Below, piece by piece: positions 1-8,207 of a stretch of 48,917 nt of DNA; the stretch's first letter is position 1; each line of letters starts with the position of its first letter. A program made the translations under genes and the position numbers. Below the pieces are notes generated by a model, which had not been told where the DNA came from, ran no database searches, and worked only from the letters and a program-made list of their open reading frames with translations. The stretch is from Bryobacterales bacterium (lineage in GTDB: Bacteria; Acidobacteriota; Terriglobia; Bryobacterales; Bryobacteraceae): contig JAEUQG010000448.1 in the NCBI GenBank assembly GCA_016789755.1, positions 1-48,917 of the forward strand, given 5' to 3'.

Positions 1-319
1 AACCTGTGACGATGTCGCCCTCCACCGCGTCTGTCCGACTGTTGGTTCCCTCCAGATACTCTGAACCGCGGATGCTGTAGGAGATCCCAATCGTTCCCGC
101 CGAGGCGGCCGTCGAGGCGAGCACCATCAGCCCCCCTGCGACCCAAACTCCAGCCTTGACCTCCCTCGCCCTCCGAAACGCCACAAGCATTCCGATCCCC
201 GCCAAAGCCCACGCGAACCTGCTTCCCATCGGGCCTGGCGCGTCCCCGTGGTCCGCAATCGGCGTGGCCCATGCCGCAGTCGTGAGTGTGGCAACAAACA
301 GTAACCTCACAAGGTTCAT
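1..319 (-). CDS. Partial exported hypothetical protein, C-terminus beyond window edge
   Basis: The reading frame is open from an ATG at 319 down to base 1 (106 codons), with an AGGAG ribosome-binding site just upstream. Residues 1-18 form a signal peptide (hydrophobic LLFVATLTTAAWA, then ATP). Residues 37-52 are a second hydrophobic stretch ending in FRRAR, which resembles the membrane-plus-arginine tail of PEP-CTERM proteins. Residues 57-74 look like another signal-peptide core (GGLMVLASTAASA), after which the mature-looking sequence begins. That layout, a sorting-like tail followed by a new leader in one frame, is odd and could reflect fusion of two exported-protein genes. No function is recognised. 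Coding status is likely because the frame, the RBS and the leader agree. Confidence 0.55.
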   Translation of the reverse strand, partial: MNLVRLLFVATLTTAAWATPIADHGDAPGPMGSRFAWALAGIGMLVAFRRAREVKAGVWVAGGLMVLASTAASAGTIGISYSIRGSEYLEGTNSRTDAVEGDIVTG

Positions 320-458
320 TTCGCTTCTCCTGTCAGCGGAATTTAAGATCCAGCACTCCCGAAGGTTTCAGAAACGCAACGTGTCGCTCAACGCTTCAGG
401 GATTGGACTGAATGTAATTGGAGAACCGGGATTTCGTCGCCCCCCAAATGAGATAGAT

Positions 459-478
459 CGTTCGTCCTATTACGAACG
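459..478. repeat. Perfect 7-bp inverted repeat, 6-nt loop
   Basis: CGTTCGT at 459-465 pairs perfectly with ACGAACG at 472-478 across the loop CCTATT. A second small hairpin (GCACC/GGTGC, 486-498) follows. Both lie 140-180 bp upstream of the minus-strand start at 319, so they could be a leader RNA structure or an operator. The function is not known. Confidence 0.4.
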
Positions 479-768
479 GCAGCGAGCACCATCGGTGCGA
501 ACGCCAGACGGCGATTCATCGACTAGTGTGCTGTCTCGCGGATTGCGGTGGCACTGGAGAGCGAAACCCTTCGTGCCGGAAGTGCCGGCTAATCGCAAAC
601 GCCTATGGCGAGCCTCTCAGCCGCATCGCGGCAAAGTTGCCGCACTCCACTGAACTGAGCTTCCGGCGCTTCGCCGCCAACAGAGCCGCCCATGGCAAGA
701 GAGCGCAGGCTCTCGTCACCCCACACGATCTCCCGGTGGTTCATGAGCTGTATCTGGGTTCGCACCCT

Positions 769-800
769 GTGTTATCCCATCGGCAGTTTTGCGATAACAC
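769..800 (-). terminator. Possible terminator hairpin after the sialidase-like gene
   Basis: GTGTTATC at 769-776 pairs with GATAACAC at 793-800 around a 16-nt loop. On the minus strand the hairpin begins 15 nt past the stop codon at 816. No T-run follows, so it is not a classical intrinsic terminator. It could instead be a transcript-stabilising hairpin. Confidence 0.3.
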
Positions 801-815
801 GATGGCACGCGAGTT

Positions 816-2567
816 CTACGGCTTCCAGATCGTTCCCTGAATCGAATACTTGCCCGATACGTTCATGTAATAGACAGTGAGGATCCGCCCATGCGCCAAC
901 ACCATCGACTCCGGATAGCCAATATCCCAATTCAGAAGGTCGTTGCGCAGAATCACTTCGTTTTCCATGTCCCACGTCTCCCCCTCGTCCTTGCTGATCG
1001 CCGCCCGGACGCCCCCCGGAGCCCCGTGCACCGGCTCTCTCACACCGTAAGTGCAGAGCACACGCCCGTCGGGCAGTTGCACCAGATCGGCCGGATGTCC
1101 CGTCATCGGACTCGGCTTTGGCTCCGACCAAGTCTTTCCCCCATCCTTCGACTTCGCCGTCCAGATGTAGCCGCTGTTATTGCGCATCGCCACCAGCAAA
1201 TGGCCGCTTTTCATCCGCACCAACCCCGGCTCCTGAAAGTGCCCCTTCTTGCCGCCCGGATCGTCGGCCATGGTGGAGAAATACTGCCAGCTCTTGCCGC
1301 TGTCCGTAGACCGCAGCAGCACCGAAGCGTGATTGTCCAGATCTCCGCGCACGTTGTAGCCGATCAGCGGCATCAGCAAAGATCCGTCCGGCATCGGCAC
1401 CATCGCATCGGCGGGCCCTTCGGTGTCAGTGAAGTGCATTCCCTTGAGCGATACGTATTCCGGCTCAGACCATGTACGGCCATCGTCCTTGGATCGCACG
1501 ATGTAGGTGCCCAGGTGCTGCGTCCCTTGGCCGAACTTCACCTTCGTCGCCCATTGCCTCTCATACTCGCCATCGGGCCGGTACAGCTTGTTGTAGAAAA
1601 TCGCCAGCACGATCTCGCCATTGGGTAGCTGTAGCCCGCACGCCTCGCGTTCATCCAGATTCGGTATGCCGAAGCGGGAACGCACACTCCAATTCCGGGC
1701 ATCGCGCGAGTGCATGACGAGGATGTCCCCGTCGGCTGCCAGATGCTCTGAAGCAATGCGCGTGGTCACCAGAAACTCCCCGCCCTTCAGCGCCACGATA
1801 TCCGCCGGATGCAGATGGCGGTAGCCTTCCGAGTGGATCGTGAAATGTTCAAACTTTGGATCGGCTTTGCGATTCACCAGCACGTCCACCAATTCACTTA
1901 GCCGGTTCACATCGCTGCGCAGTTGCCGCACTTCCTCCTTCAACTGCTCATGCCCGTCGGCCAGCACATCCGTACGAGCCTTCACCATGAACCACGCCTT
2001 ATCCCAACGTGCAAGCGGCTTCAGCTCCACTTTCAGTGTCACCGGCTCCCCGGCGCGAATGTGGTCCTCCGGCACGGTCAGTTCATAAACCCCGCTGTCT
2101 CCCTCCAAGGAGAACTGGCGATGCCGGTCCCAAGTCACCCACTCCGTGCGAATGGAACGGTAGCGCAGTGAGAACCCATTCCCATTCCACCCATAGTCGC
2201 GCCGCATGCCGATCGAAAACGTGAGAGCATGTTGACCGTTCACGGACAGCCGCAATTCCGGCCCGCGCAGCAATTCCGCAGGCAGCGGCGAGGATGCCCC
2301 GGCGAACACGAACGTCGTTCGGGCTTTCGCCGGAGCGGCAGCCGTCTTCCACTCCAGCCGGTTATCCTTCAGTTGGCCTGGGGCCCACCACGCCGCCGTC
2401 GTATACCCGCGTGACGATCCCCGAAAATCCACTCCATTCTGCACCACCGACGAAGCATCGGCGTTGTGCGCAAACACGATGCCCGCAAAGCCCTCCACGC
2501 GCTGGGGCGATTGGCCAAACACCAGGCCAACTGCCGCGCAGCAGCCCGCAATCAATTTTGCTTTCAT
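816..2567 (-). CDS. Secreted sialidase-family (BNR-repeat) protein
   Basis: 583 residues. A signal peptide (residues 1-18, ending VFGQ) indicates export. Residues about 20-215 form a beta-rich accessory region, followed by a short helical linker rich in E, L and R (about 208-235). The rest is a beta-propeller with Asp-box motifs of the form S-x-D-x-G-x-T/S-W: SKDDGRTW, STDSGKSW, SKDGGKTW and SKDEGETW. Such propellers are typical of exo-alpha-sialidases and related glycosidases (GH33-like). The full catalytic Arg triad cannot be assigned by eye, so the substrate is open. The protein may act on sialic-acid-like or other acidic sugars outside the cell. It is divergent to rmlA, with about 70 bp between the start codons. 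Confidence 0.8.
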   Translation of the reverse strand: MKAKLIAGCCAAVGLVFGQSPQRVEGFAGIVFAHNADASSVVQNGVDFRGSSRGYTTAAWWAPGQLKDNRLEWKTAAAPAKARTTFVFAGASSPLPAELLRGPELRLSVNGQHALTFSIGMRRDYGWNGNGFSLRYRSIRTEWVTWDRHRQFSLEGDSGVYELTVPEDHIRAGEPVTLKVELKPLARWDKAWFMVKARTDVLADGHEQLKEEVRQLRSDVNRLSELVDVLVNRKADPKFEHFTIHSEGYRHLHPADIVALKGGEFLVTTRIASEHLAADGDILVMHSRDARNWSVRSRFGIPNLDEREACGLQLPNGEIVLAIFYNKLYRPDGEYERQWATKVKFGQGTQHLGTYIVRSKDDGRTWSEPEYVSLKGMHFTDTEGPADAMVPMPDGSLLMPLIGYNVRGDLDNHASVLLRSTDSGKSWQYFSTMADDPGGKKGHFQEPGLVRMKSGHLLVAMRNNSGYIWTAKSKDGGKTWSEPKPSPMTGHPADLVQLPDGRVLCTYGVREPVHGAPGGVRAAISKDEGETWDMENEVILRNDLLNWDIGYPESMVLAHGRILTVYYMNVSGKYSIQGTIWKP

Positions 2568-2639
2568 GTTGTTGCTATTCTAAAACGAGGCTTGTCCACA
2601 ACGGGCTTGCCGCCCCACCATCAGGAGTTCTTTACACGA

Positions 2640-3398
2640 ATGAAAGGCGTCGTGCTGGCAGGAGGCACCGGGAGCCGGCTGTTCCCGTTGACTAAGATCA
2701 CCAACAAACACCTGCTTCCCATCTACAACAAGCCGATGATTTACTACCCCATCCAGACCCTTGTGGATGCGGGTATTCAGGACATCCTCATCGTGACGGG
2801 AGGCCGGAACTCCGGAGACTTCCTGCGGCTTCTGGGCAACGGCAAGGAATTTGGACTCAAGCATCTGAATTACACCTACCAGGAAGGCGAGGGAGGCATC
2901 GCCGACGCGTTGGACCTCGCCGAACACTTCGCCGACGGGCAGAAGATCTGCGTAGTGCTCGGCGACAACATCATCGAAGGCAACATTCGCCAGGCTGCCG
3001 ACGATTTCCGCGCGCAACCGGAAGGGGCGAAGATTCTTCTCAAGGAAGTCACCGACGCATGGCGCTTCGGCGTCGCCGAAATGAAGGGCGACCGCATCGT
3101 CGGCATCGAGGAAAAACCCAAGCAGCCCAAGTCGAATTACGCCGTCACGGGCATCTATATGTACGATGGCTCGGTCTTCGAGAAGATCAAGAAGCTGGTC
3201 CCCTCGGGCCGCGGCGAACTGGAGATCACCGACGTGAACAACGCCTTCATCCGCGAAGGCACGCTCACCTACTCCTTCCTGGATGGCTGGTGGACCGACG
3301 CTGGCACCTTCGATTCTCTCCGCCGAGCCACCAATCTCGTCGCCGAGACTGAATCCAGGCGGAGCGGCGGACCGGCGTCCGAGGACGACGACGAATGA
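2640..3398 (+). CDS. rmlA: Glucose-1-phosphate thymidylyltransferase, short form
   Basis: 252 residues. It makes dTDP-glucose from glucose-1-phosphate and dTTP, the first step towards dTDP-rhamnose and other deoxysugars. The ATG at 2640 has an AGGAG site at 2622-2626; the frame is open further upstream but lacks family sequence there. Key motifs are the nucleotide-binding GGTGSRLFPLT near the N-terminus, KHLLPIYNKPMIYYP, VLGDNI, EEKPKQPKSNYAVTGIY, GRGELEITDVN and WTDAGTFDSL. The length matches the about 250-residue bacterial subgroup rather than the about 290-residue RmlA of enterobacteria. The acidic tail (ASEDDDE) looks non-conserved. Its stop overlaps the rmlB start (ATGA), indicating translational coupling. 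Confidence 0.93.
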   Translation: MKGVVLAGGTGSRLFPLTKITNKHLLPIYNKPMIYYPIQTLVDAGIQDILIVTGGRNSGDFLRLLGNGKEFGLKHLNYTYQEGEGGIADALDLAEHFADGQKICVVLGDNIIEGNIRQAADDFRAQPEGAKILLKEVTDAWRFGVAEMKGDRIVGIEEKPKQPKSNYAVTGIYMYDGSVFEKIKKLVPSGRGELEITDVNNAFIREGTLTYSFLDGWWTDAGTFDSLRRATNLVAETESRRSGGPASEDDDE

Positions 3399-4405
3399 AG
3401 CTCCTGGTAACCGGTGGCGCGGGATTCATCGGGTCCGCGTTCGTGCGGCTGGTGCTGGCGGAACGCCCCGATTGCCGCATCGTCAACCTCGACAAGTTAA
3501 CCTACGCCGGCAACCTGGAGAACCTCGCCTCCGTGGCCGATTCGCCGCGCTACAGCTTCGTCAAGGGCGATATTGCCGACGGACCGTTCGTGATGGATCT
3601 CTTCGCCGCGGAGAAGCCCGACGCCGTGGTTCACTTCGCCGCCGAAAGCCATGTCGACCGCAGCATCCTGTCCCCCGATCCGGTCGTGCGCACGAACTTC
3701 TACGGCACGTTCTGCCTGCTCGAAGCCGCACGTGTCCATGGCGTAGCTCGCTTCCAGCATGTATCGACCGACGAGGTCTACGGCAGCATCGAAGAGCCGC
3801 ACGACGCCGACGAGCAATATCCGCTCAAGCCATCGAGCCCGTATTCGGCATCGAAGGCCGGCGCCGATCTGCTCGCCCTCAGCTATCGCACCACCTACAA
3901 ACTGCCGGTCACGGTGACTCGCGCCTCGAATAACTACGGGCCATATCATTTCCCCGAGAAACTGATCCCGCTGATGATCAGCAACGCGCTCGAGGACAAG
4001 CCGTTGCCCATCTACGGCGATGGGCGGCAGATACGCGATTGGCTGTACGTCGACGATCATTGCCGCGCAGTGCTCGCCGTGCTGGAAAAGGGCCGCCCAG
4101 GCGAAGTCTACAACGTCGGCGGCAGCCTGGCTCTGGAAAATGTGGAAGTCGTGCGGCGAATCCTGGCCGCCACAGGCAAGCCGGAAAGCCTCATGAAGAC
4201 CGTGGCGGATCGGCCCGGCCACGATCGCCGCTACGCCATCACCAGCGAGAAGATCGAGCGCGAAACCGGCTGGCAGCCATGCATGCCGTTCGACGATGGT
4301 CTGGCCCTCACCGTTCAGTGGTATCGTGACAACACGGACTGGGTACGCCGTGTAAAAAGCGGCGAGTATCGCGACTACTACGAAAAAAACTACGCTCAAC
4401 GATAA
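3395..4405 (+). CDS. rmlB: dTDP-glucose 4,6-dehydratase
   Basis: 336 residues, an extended short-chain dehydrogenase. It converts dTDP-glucose to dTDP-4-keto-6-deoxyglucose with tightly bound NAD. The N-terminal GGAGFIG (7-13) binds the cofactor. The TDE catalytic triplet is T125-D126-E127 in STDEVYGS, and the Tyr-x-x-x-Lys pair is Y150/K154 in YSASKAGAD. RASNNYGPY and YGDGRQIRDWLYVDDH are typical RmlB signatures. The start overlaps the rmlA stop by 4 nt. The end of the gene carries the strong ribosome-binding site (TAAGGAGG) of the next gene, so rmlA, rmlB and the selenoprotein gene appear to form one transcription unit. rmlC and rmlD are not in this window. Confidence 0.95.
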   Translation: MKLLVTGGAGFIGSAFVRLVLAERPDCRIVNLDKLTYAGNLENLASVADSPRYSFVKGDIADGPFVMDLFAAEKPDAVVHFAAESHVDRSILSPDPVVRTNFYGTFCLLEAARVHGVARFQHVSTDEVYGSIEEPHDADEQYPLKPSSPYSASKAGADLLALSYRTTYKLPVTVTRASNNYGPYHFPEKLIPLMISNALEDKPLPIYGDGRQIRDWLYVDDHCRAVLAVLEKGRPGEVYNVGGSLALENVEVVRRILAATGKPESLMKTVADRPGHDRRYAITSEKIERETGWQPCMPFDDGLALTVQWYRDNTDWVRRVKSGEYRDYYEKNYAQR

Positions 4406-4417
4406 GGAGGCTTTTCC

Positions 4418-5761
4418 ATGCGCCTTGGGCTCCTGCTGATGACGCTGGCGCCGCTTGCAACGGCGCAACGAATGGATGTGCTCCCGCAACCCGGTTCCGC
4501 TGGCGACGTTGTAGTCAAACAGTTCGAGGCCGCGGCGCCCGCAGTCGGCGCAGCCTTCCCCGCCCTGCCGATCCACGATGAAGCAGGCAAGCCGTTTCAC
4601 ACCTCTTCGCTCAAGGGCCGCTGGACCGTCGTCGTCAGCGGCTGTCTCACTTGACCGCCTTTCCGTAATAAGGTCCCCAGTTTGGAGACCGTCTACCGCG
4701 ATTATGCAAAGAAGGGTGTGCGGTTTTATTACTTGTACAAAGCGCTCGCCCATCCCGATCTGCATGGCTACGTGGGCCCCGTGACGCTTGCCGAGCGCGT
4801 CCTACATATCAAGGAGGCCAGGCGGACTCTCGGATCGGAGATCCCCTGGCTCTGCGACACCATGGCCAACGAGTTGAAGCACCTGCTGGCCGACGCGCCC
4901 AACTCGGAGTTTCTGCTTAACCCGGAAGGCAAGATCGTCGCGCGCCGTGCCTGGAGCGATCCCGAGGCCCTGCGCAAGGACCTGGAAGAGCACATCGGCA
5001 GCGTCGATCGCATCACCCGGATTTCCGATTTGAACATGAAGACGGCCGCGCCGCCGAAACCCGCGCCCACGGGAGTCGTACCGCGGTTGGCTCTGCCCGA
5101 GCGTTTCCGCGGACTGCGCGCCGAGCCGCAATTGTCCAAGGCAGAGAAGCCTTTCTATGTAAAGCTGCGCGCCGAGGCCGATCCGGCGTTGCTGCGCGAG
5201 GGGAAGGGCAAGTTGTACCTCGGCTTTTATCTCGACCCGATTTACGGGGTGCATTGGAATAACGAAGCGGCTCCGGTGAGCTTCGAGGTCTTCGCGCCGG
5301 AAGGAGTGACGGTGACTCCCGCGAAGGCCCGCGGCCCAAAGGTGGAGCAACCCGCCGACGCCGACCCGCGCGAATTCATGCTGGATGCGGACCGCGGTAC
5401 ATCCACCGTGCCGTTGCGTGTTGCCTTCCGTTATTACGCCTGCACCGACGAATGGTGCATTCCTCTGACACAGGAATACTTGGTGCATTGGGATGCGGAC
5501 CGCGACGGTGGCATTCGCCAATCGGGCCGCCCCGGCGGCGCGGCGCCCGGCGCCGGGCAAGGCCCAATACGCCTGCTCAACGAGTTCGATTCCTTCGACC
5601 GCAACAAAGATGGCAAGCTGGCGAAGGAGGAATTGCCGCCGCCCATGCAGCAGCGCTTTCCGATGATGGATGCGAACTCCGACGGCTTCGTCGACCGCAA
5701 GGAAGCAGAAGCCATGGTCGAGCGTTTCCGCAACCAAGGCCCGCCGCGCAAGAAACTTTGA
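4418..5761 (+). CDS. Selenoprotein: deiodinase/redoxin-like domain + DsbD-alpha-like domain + EF-hands
   Basis: 447 residues when the in-frame TGA at 4652-4654 is read as selenocysteine (Sec79). Residues 1-18 are a signal peptide. Residues about 45-190 form a thioredoxin-fold redoxin domain whose active site is C76-L-T-U79-PPF. This matches the SCTUPPF site of iodothyronine deiodinases and gives a CxxU redox pair. The coding frame and family similarity continue after the TGA (VYRDYAKKGVRF, then AHPDLHGYV), so the TGA is not a true stop. Residues about 215-375 resemble the DsbD N-terminal (disulfide-reductase partner) domain, with C342/C347 in YYACTDEWCIPL. Two EF-hand loops follow, at 394-405 (DRNKDGKLAKEE) and 418-429 (DANSDGFVDRKE). 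A SECIS-like hairpin lies at 4672-4690. The protein is probably periplasmic or exported. The redox substrate is unknown, and deiodination should not be assumed. A routine gene caller would report a truncated 78-residue gene plus a separate TTG-start gene at 4682. Confidence 0.88.
4652..4654 (+). other. In-frame UGA read as selenocysteine
   Basis: The codon is TGA, codon 79 of the frame that opens at 4418. The flanking translation GCLT-U-PPFRNKV aligns Sec with the catalytic Sec of deiodinase-type thioredoxin-fold proteins. The frame stays open for 368 further codons to the TTG-AC stop at 5759-5761, with strong domain signals on both sides. Confidence 0.88.
4672..4690 (+). promoter_or_regulatory. 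Bacterial SECIS-like hairpin
   Basis: GGTC (4672-4675) pairs with GACC (4687-4690). After a C/A mismatch (4676/4686), CCA (4677-4679) pairs with TGG (4683-4685), leaving the apical loop GTT at 4680-4682. The loop begins with G and lies 25 nt after the UGA. Established features of bacterial SECIS elements are a small apical loop with a G in its first two positions, about 16-37 nt from the UGA, and this hairpin fits both. The element lies inside the coding region, as in other bacteria. Confidence 0.75.
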
Positions 5762-5822
5762 CCCCGTTTTCGCGCCGTTCACGCAATCTCTGATGACGGA
5801 TTCACCAGGAGATATGGTACGT

Positions 5823-6452
5823 ATGAGCGCCTTTGTCCACAGAAATCTCGCCATCTTGATGCTTCTACTCGCGATTCTTCTTCCGCGCGAGGGCTCCGCC
5901 GCTATCACGTATCACATAACGGGTGAGATTTTTCTTGCCGATAATGCAGCGCCACTGATCAATGTTGGGGATACCTGGCACGCCGTTATCACTATTGACG
6001 AGAACGATTTCGAGGGCTTCAATCCGTGGTGGTACAAAATCACTTCCGGTGTAATCTCGTTTCCTAGCGGGCTGACCTATACACTTAGCACCGAGTTGGG
6101 CTTGGTGATGTCGATATCACCGGACATGGGCAGTGGCGACGACTATCTCGACTTCGGAATCTGCTGCTACTTTCCCGACATGAACGGCGAGCCCTTCGCT
6201 GTGGGATCTCTTTACCTTTACGATTCGGGAGGTATTGATCTCACGTCATTCGCCCCGCCAGTTTCACTGGATCTGACGCAGTGGGATGTCGCGGAGTTAA
6301 CTCTGCAGTGGGCTGGCATCCATCCAGAAAACTATGTATCGGTGTCCGGAACGGCGACATCCTTGACTTCCGTGCCGGAGCCCGCAACCTACGGTCTGTT
6401 CGTCGCCGGCATGGTAACGATGTGTGTCCGGCGCTTCCGTCAACAAGGCTAA
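5823..6452 (+). CDS. PEP-CTERM sorting-domain protein
   Basis: 209 residues from the ATG at 5823. In-frame ATGs also lie at 5814 and 5793; an AGGAG at 5807-5811 best serves 5823 or 5814. It has an N-terminal signal peptide (NLAILMLLLAILLP, then EGSAA), a beta-rich exported domain with a CC pair (GICCYFPD), and a C-terminal VPEPATYGLFVAGMVTMCVRRFRQ. That tail is the canonical PEP motif, transmembrane helix and Arg cluster processed by exosortase. In known systems such proteins are linked to exopolysaccharide export. The core domain has no recognised function. The stop codon (6450-6452) overlaps the stop of convergent dapD. Confidence 0.85.
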   Translation: MSAFVHRNLAILMLLLAILLPREGSAAITYHITGEIFLADNAAPLINVGDTWHAVITIDENDFEGFNPWWYKITSGVISFPSGLTYTLSTELGLVMSISPDMGSGDDYLDFGICCYFPDMNGEPFAVGSLYLYDSGGIDLTSFAPPVSLDLTQWDVAELTLQWAGIHPENYVSVSGTATSLTSVPEPATYGLFVAGMVTMCVRRFRQQG

Positions 6453-7288
6453 CGAAGCAGATCCTCGAGCTGGATTTTCGTCCCCGTTTTCGCATCGCGA
6501 TACTTCACGATAACCGGTGTGTAGAGCGAGATTCCCCACTCCTTGCCCTTGCCGCTGGTCACGGCGCGCGAGCCGGCAACGACCACAGCGTCCTCGGGAA
6601 CCACCAGCGGTTGCTCATCCGTGGGGCGGATGACTTCGCCCTTCACCAAATCGTAGATCGGCGTCGAACGATTGAGGATCGTTCCCGTTCCGAGCACTGC
6701 TCCCCGTTTGACGATCGTGCCCTCATACACACCGCAGTTGCCGCCCACCAGCACGTTGTCTTCGAGAATGACGGGCATCGCGCCGACAGGCTCCAACACA
6801 CCGCCGATCTGCGCAGCCGCCGAGATATGACAATTCTTCCCGATCTGCGCGCAACTACCCACCAACGCGTGCGAGTCCACCATCGTGCCATCGTCCACAA
6901 ACGCGCCGACATTGACATACATCGGAGGCATGCACGTCACACCCTTGCCGATGAAGCAGCCATCGCGAATCGACGATCCGCCGGGCACGATGCGAACGCC
7001 GCTCGCAGCGGTAAACGTCTTGACGGGATACGTCGCCTTATCGAAGAAAGGCTGTCTCGTTTTGTCCACCGACATGTCGACTACCGCGCCGAGGCGGAAG
7101 CCAAGCAGCACTCCCTTCTTCACCCACGCGTTGACACGCCAACCCGTCGGCGATCCCGCATCGGGCTCAGCCGAACGAATCGCGCCCGCGTTGAGCGAAT
7201 CCTTGAAGCGATGGAACAGGGCGAAATGCGCCTCCGTGTAGGAAGAAGGCGGCGTATCGAATAGAGCTTCGATTTCAGCTTGCAGCAT
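6449..7288 (-). CDS. dapD: Tetrahydrodipicolinate N-succinyltransferase
   Basis: 279 residues. It succinylates tetrahydrodipicolinate in the succinyl branch of diaminopimelate/lysine synthesis in the cytoplasm. The ATG at 7288 is chosen because AGGAG lies just upstream (7295-7299) and the family N-terminus (LQAEIEALFD) starts here. The C-terminal half shows the hexapeptide left-handed beta-helix pattern, with GGSSIRDGCFIGKGVTCMPP, YVNVGAFVDDGTMVDSHALVG and CAQIGKNCHI. The length is typical of DapD (about 275). It overlaps the 3' end of dapA by 14 nt, implying coupled translation. Confidence 0.95.
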   Translation of the reverse strand: MLQAEIEALFDTPPSSYTEAHFALFHRFKDSLNAGAIRSAEPDAGSPTGWRVNAWVKKGVLLGFRLGAVVDMSVDKTRQPFFDKATYPVKTFTAASGVRIVPGGSSIRDGCFIGKGVTCMPPMYVNVGAFVDDGTMVDSHALVGSCAQIGKNCHISAAAQIGGVLEPVGAMPVILEDNVLVGGNCGVYEGTIVKRGAVLGTGTILNRSTPIYDLVKGEVIRPTDEQPLVVPEDAVVVAGSRAVTSGKGKEWGISLYTPVIVKYRDAKTGTKIQLEDLLR

Positions 7289-8177
7289 GCACACTCCTGC
7301 CGGCGAGCAGATTGAGATCGGCCAGCACAGTTTCAATCCTGGCGAGACTGGCGGGCGAAGGCGGAACCAGCGGCAAGCGCCATACCGGCTCCAGCAGACC
7401 CATCAGCGCCATCGCGGCTTTGACCGGGCCAGGATTCGATTCCACGAAATTCACTTCCATCAGGTTGAGATACCGGCGCTGCAAGGCGCGGGCGCCTTCG
7501 TAATCCCCCTTCAGGCAGGCCTGCGCGAGAGCCGTCATCTCTCCGGGAATCTCGTTCGACACCACGGAGATCACGCCCTTGCCGCCGAGCGCCATCAATG
7601 GCAGCGTGATGGAATCGTCGCCGCTCAAGACAAGGAAATCGCCCGGCACTTCGTGAATCACACGCGCCTGCTGGCCGATGTTGCCGCTCGCTTCCTTGAC
7701 ACCGATGATGTTGTCGATCCCCGCCAACCGCTTCAACGTGGCAGGTTCGACATTGATGCCGGTGCGGCCTTGCACGCTGTACACGATGATCGGAATCTTG
7801 ATGGACCCGGCGATGGCCTTGTAGTGCTGGTAGAGCCCTTCCTGCGTCGGCTTGTTGTAGTACGGCGTGACGGAGAGAATGCCGTCAGCACCCATGCTCT
7901 CCAGTTCGCGAGCCAGGCCGATTACCTCGGCGGTATTGTAACCTCCCGCGCCGGCCAGCACCGGCACGCGGCCCTTGGCCTCTTCCAGCGTGATTTCGAC
8001 CACGCGCAGGTGCTCGGCGCGTTCAAGCGTGGGGCTTTCGCCGGTGGTGCCGCAGGGAACCAGAAAATTGATCCCCGCCTCAATCTGCCGGCGCACGAGA
8101 TTGCGCAGCGTCGCTTCATCCAGCGATCGGTCCTGCGCGAAGGGTGTAACGATTGCGGTACCGCATCCAGTGAACAT
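7275..8177 (-). CDS. dapA: 4-hydroxy-tetrahydrodipicolinate synthase
   Basis: 300 residues. It condenses pyruvate with aspartate semialdehyde, the committed step of DAP/lysine synthesis. The MFTGCGTAIVTPF start at 8177 follows AAAGGA with proper spacing; an adjacent ATG at 8180 is an alternative. It is a TIM-barrel enzyme. The Schiff-base lysine is K161 in GVKEASGNI, and the catalytic triad residues T45 (PCGTTGESPT) and Y133 are present, with R138 in QGRTGIN. It lies 30 bp after the fadN-like gene and overlaps dapD. Confidence 0.95.
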   Translation of the reverse strand: MFTGCGTAIVTPFAQDRSLDEATLRNLVRRQIEAGINFLVPCGTTGESPTLERAEHLRVVEITLEEAKGRVPVLAGAGGYNTAEVIGLARELESMGADGILSVTPYYNKPTQEGLYQHYKAIAGSIKIPIIVYSVQGRTGINVEPATLKRLAGIDNIIGVKEASGNIGQQARVIHEVPGDFLVLSGDDSITLPLMALGGKGVISVVSNEIPGEMTALAQACLKGDYEGARALQRRYLNLMEVNFVESNPGPVKAAMALMGLLEPVWRLPLVPPSPASLARIETVLADLNLLAGRSVHAAS

Positions 8178-8207
8178 CATGATTCCTTTCTTCGCCTGCA
8201 CGTCGCG

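Larger units (their letters stand above)
320..815. other. Hairpin-rich intergenic region without a recognisable gene
   Basis: This spacer lies between the start of the minus-strand exported protein (319) and the stop of the minus-strand sialidase-like gene (816). Open frames exist on the plus strand, but their translations have no leader, family motif or convincing RBS. It contains several short perfect inverted repeats: 459-465/472-478, 486-490/494-498, 628-634/637-643 and 769-776/793-800. No tRNA-like clover-leaf was found. It may hold a terminator for the sialidase gene and leader-RNA structure for the gene starting at 319. Confidence 0.5.

Noticed and set aside
757..768. GGGTTCGCACCC, a T-arm-like sequence, possible tRNA
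   Set aside because: The stem is too short and the rest of the clover-leaf, acceptor stem and anticodon arm are missing.
772..1131. Open frame on the minus strand overlapping the sialidase-like gene
   Set aside because: It is in another frame inside a well-supported gene, has no leader or motif, and its composition is that of an out-of-frame shadow.
3497..4765. 422-residue open frame on the minus strand across rmlB
   Set aside because: It runs opposite to rmlB and the selenoprotein N-terminus, both strongly supported. Long antisense frames are expected in GC-rich DNA.
4682..5761. Separate TTG-start gene downstream of a short stop-terminated gene at 4418-4654
   Set aside because: The TTG lacks a ribosome-binding site, and the deiodinase-like domain is only complete when the TGA is read as Sec.
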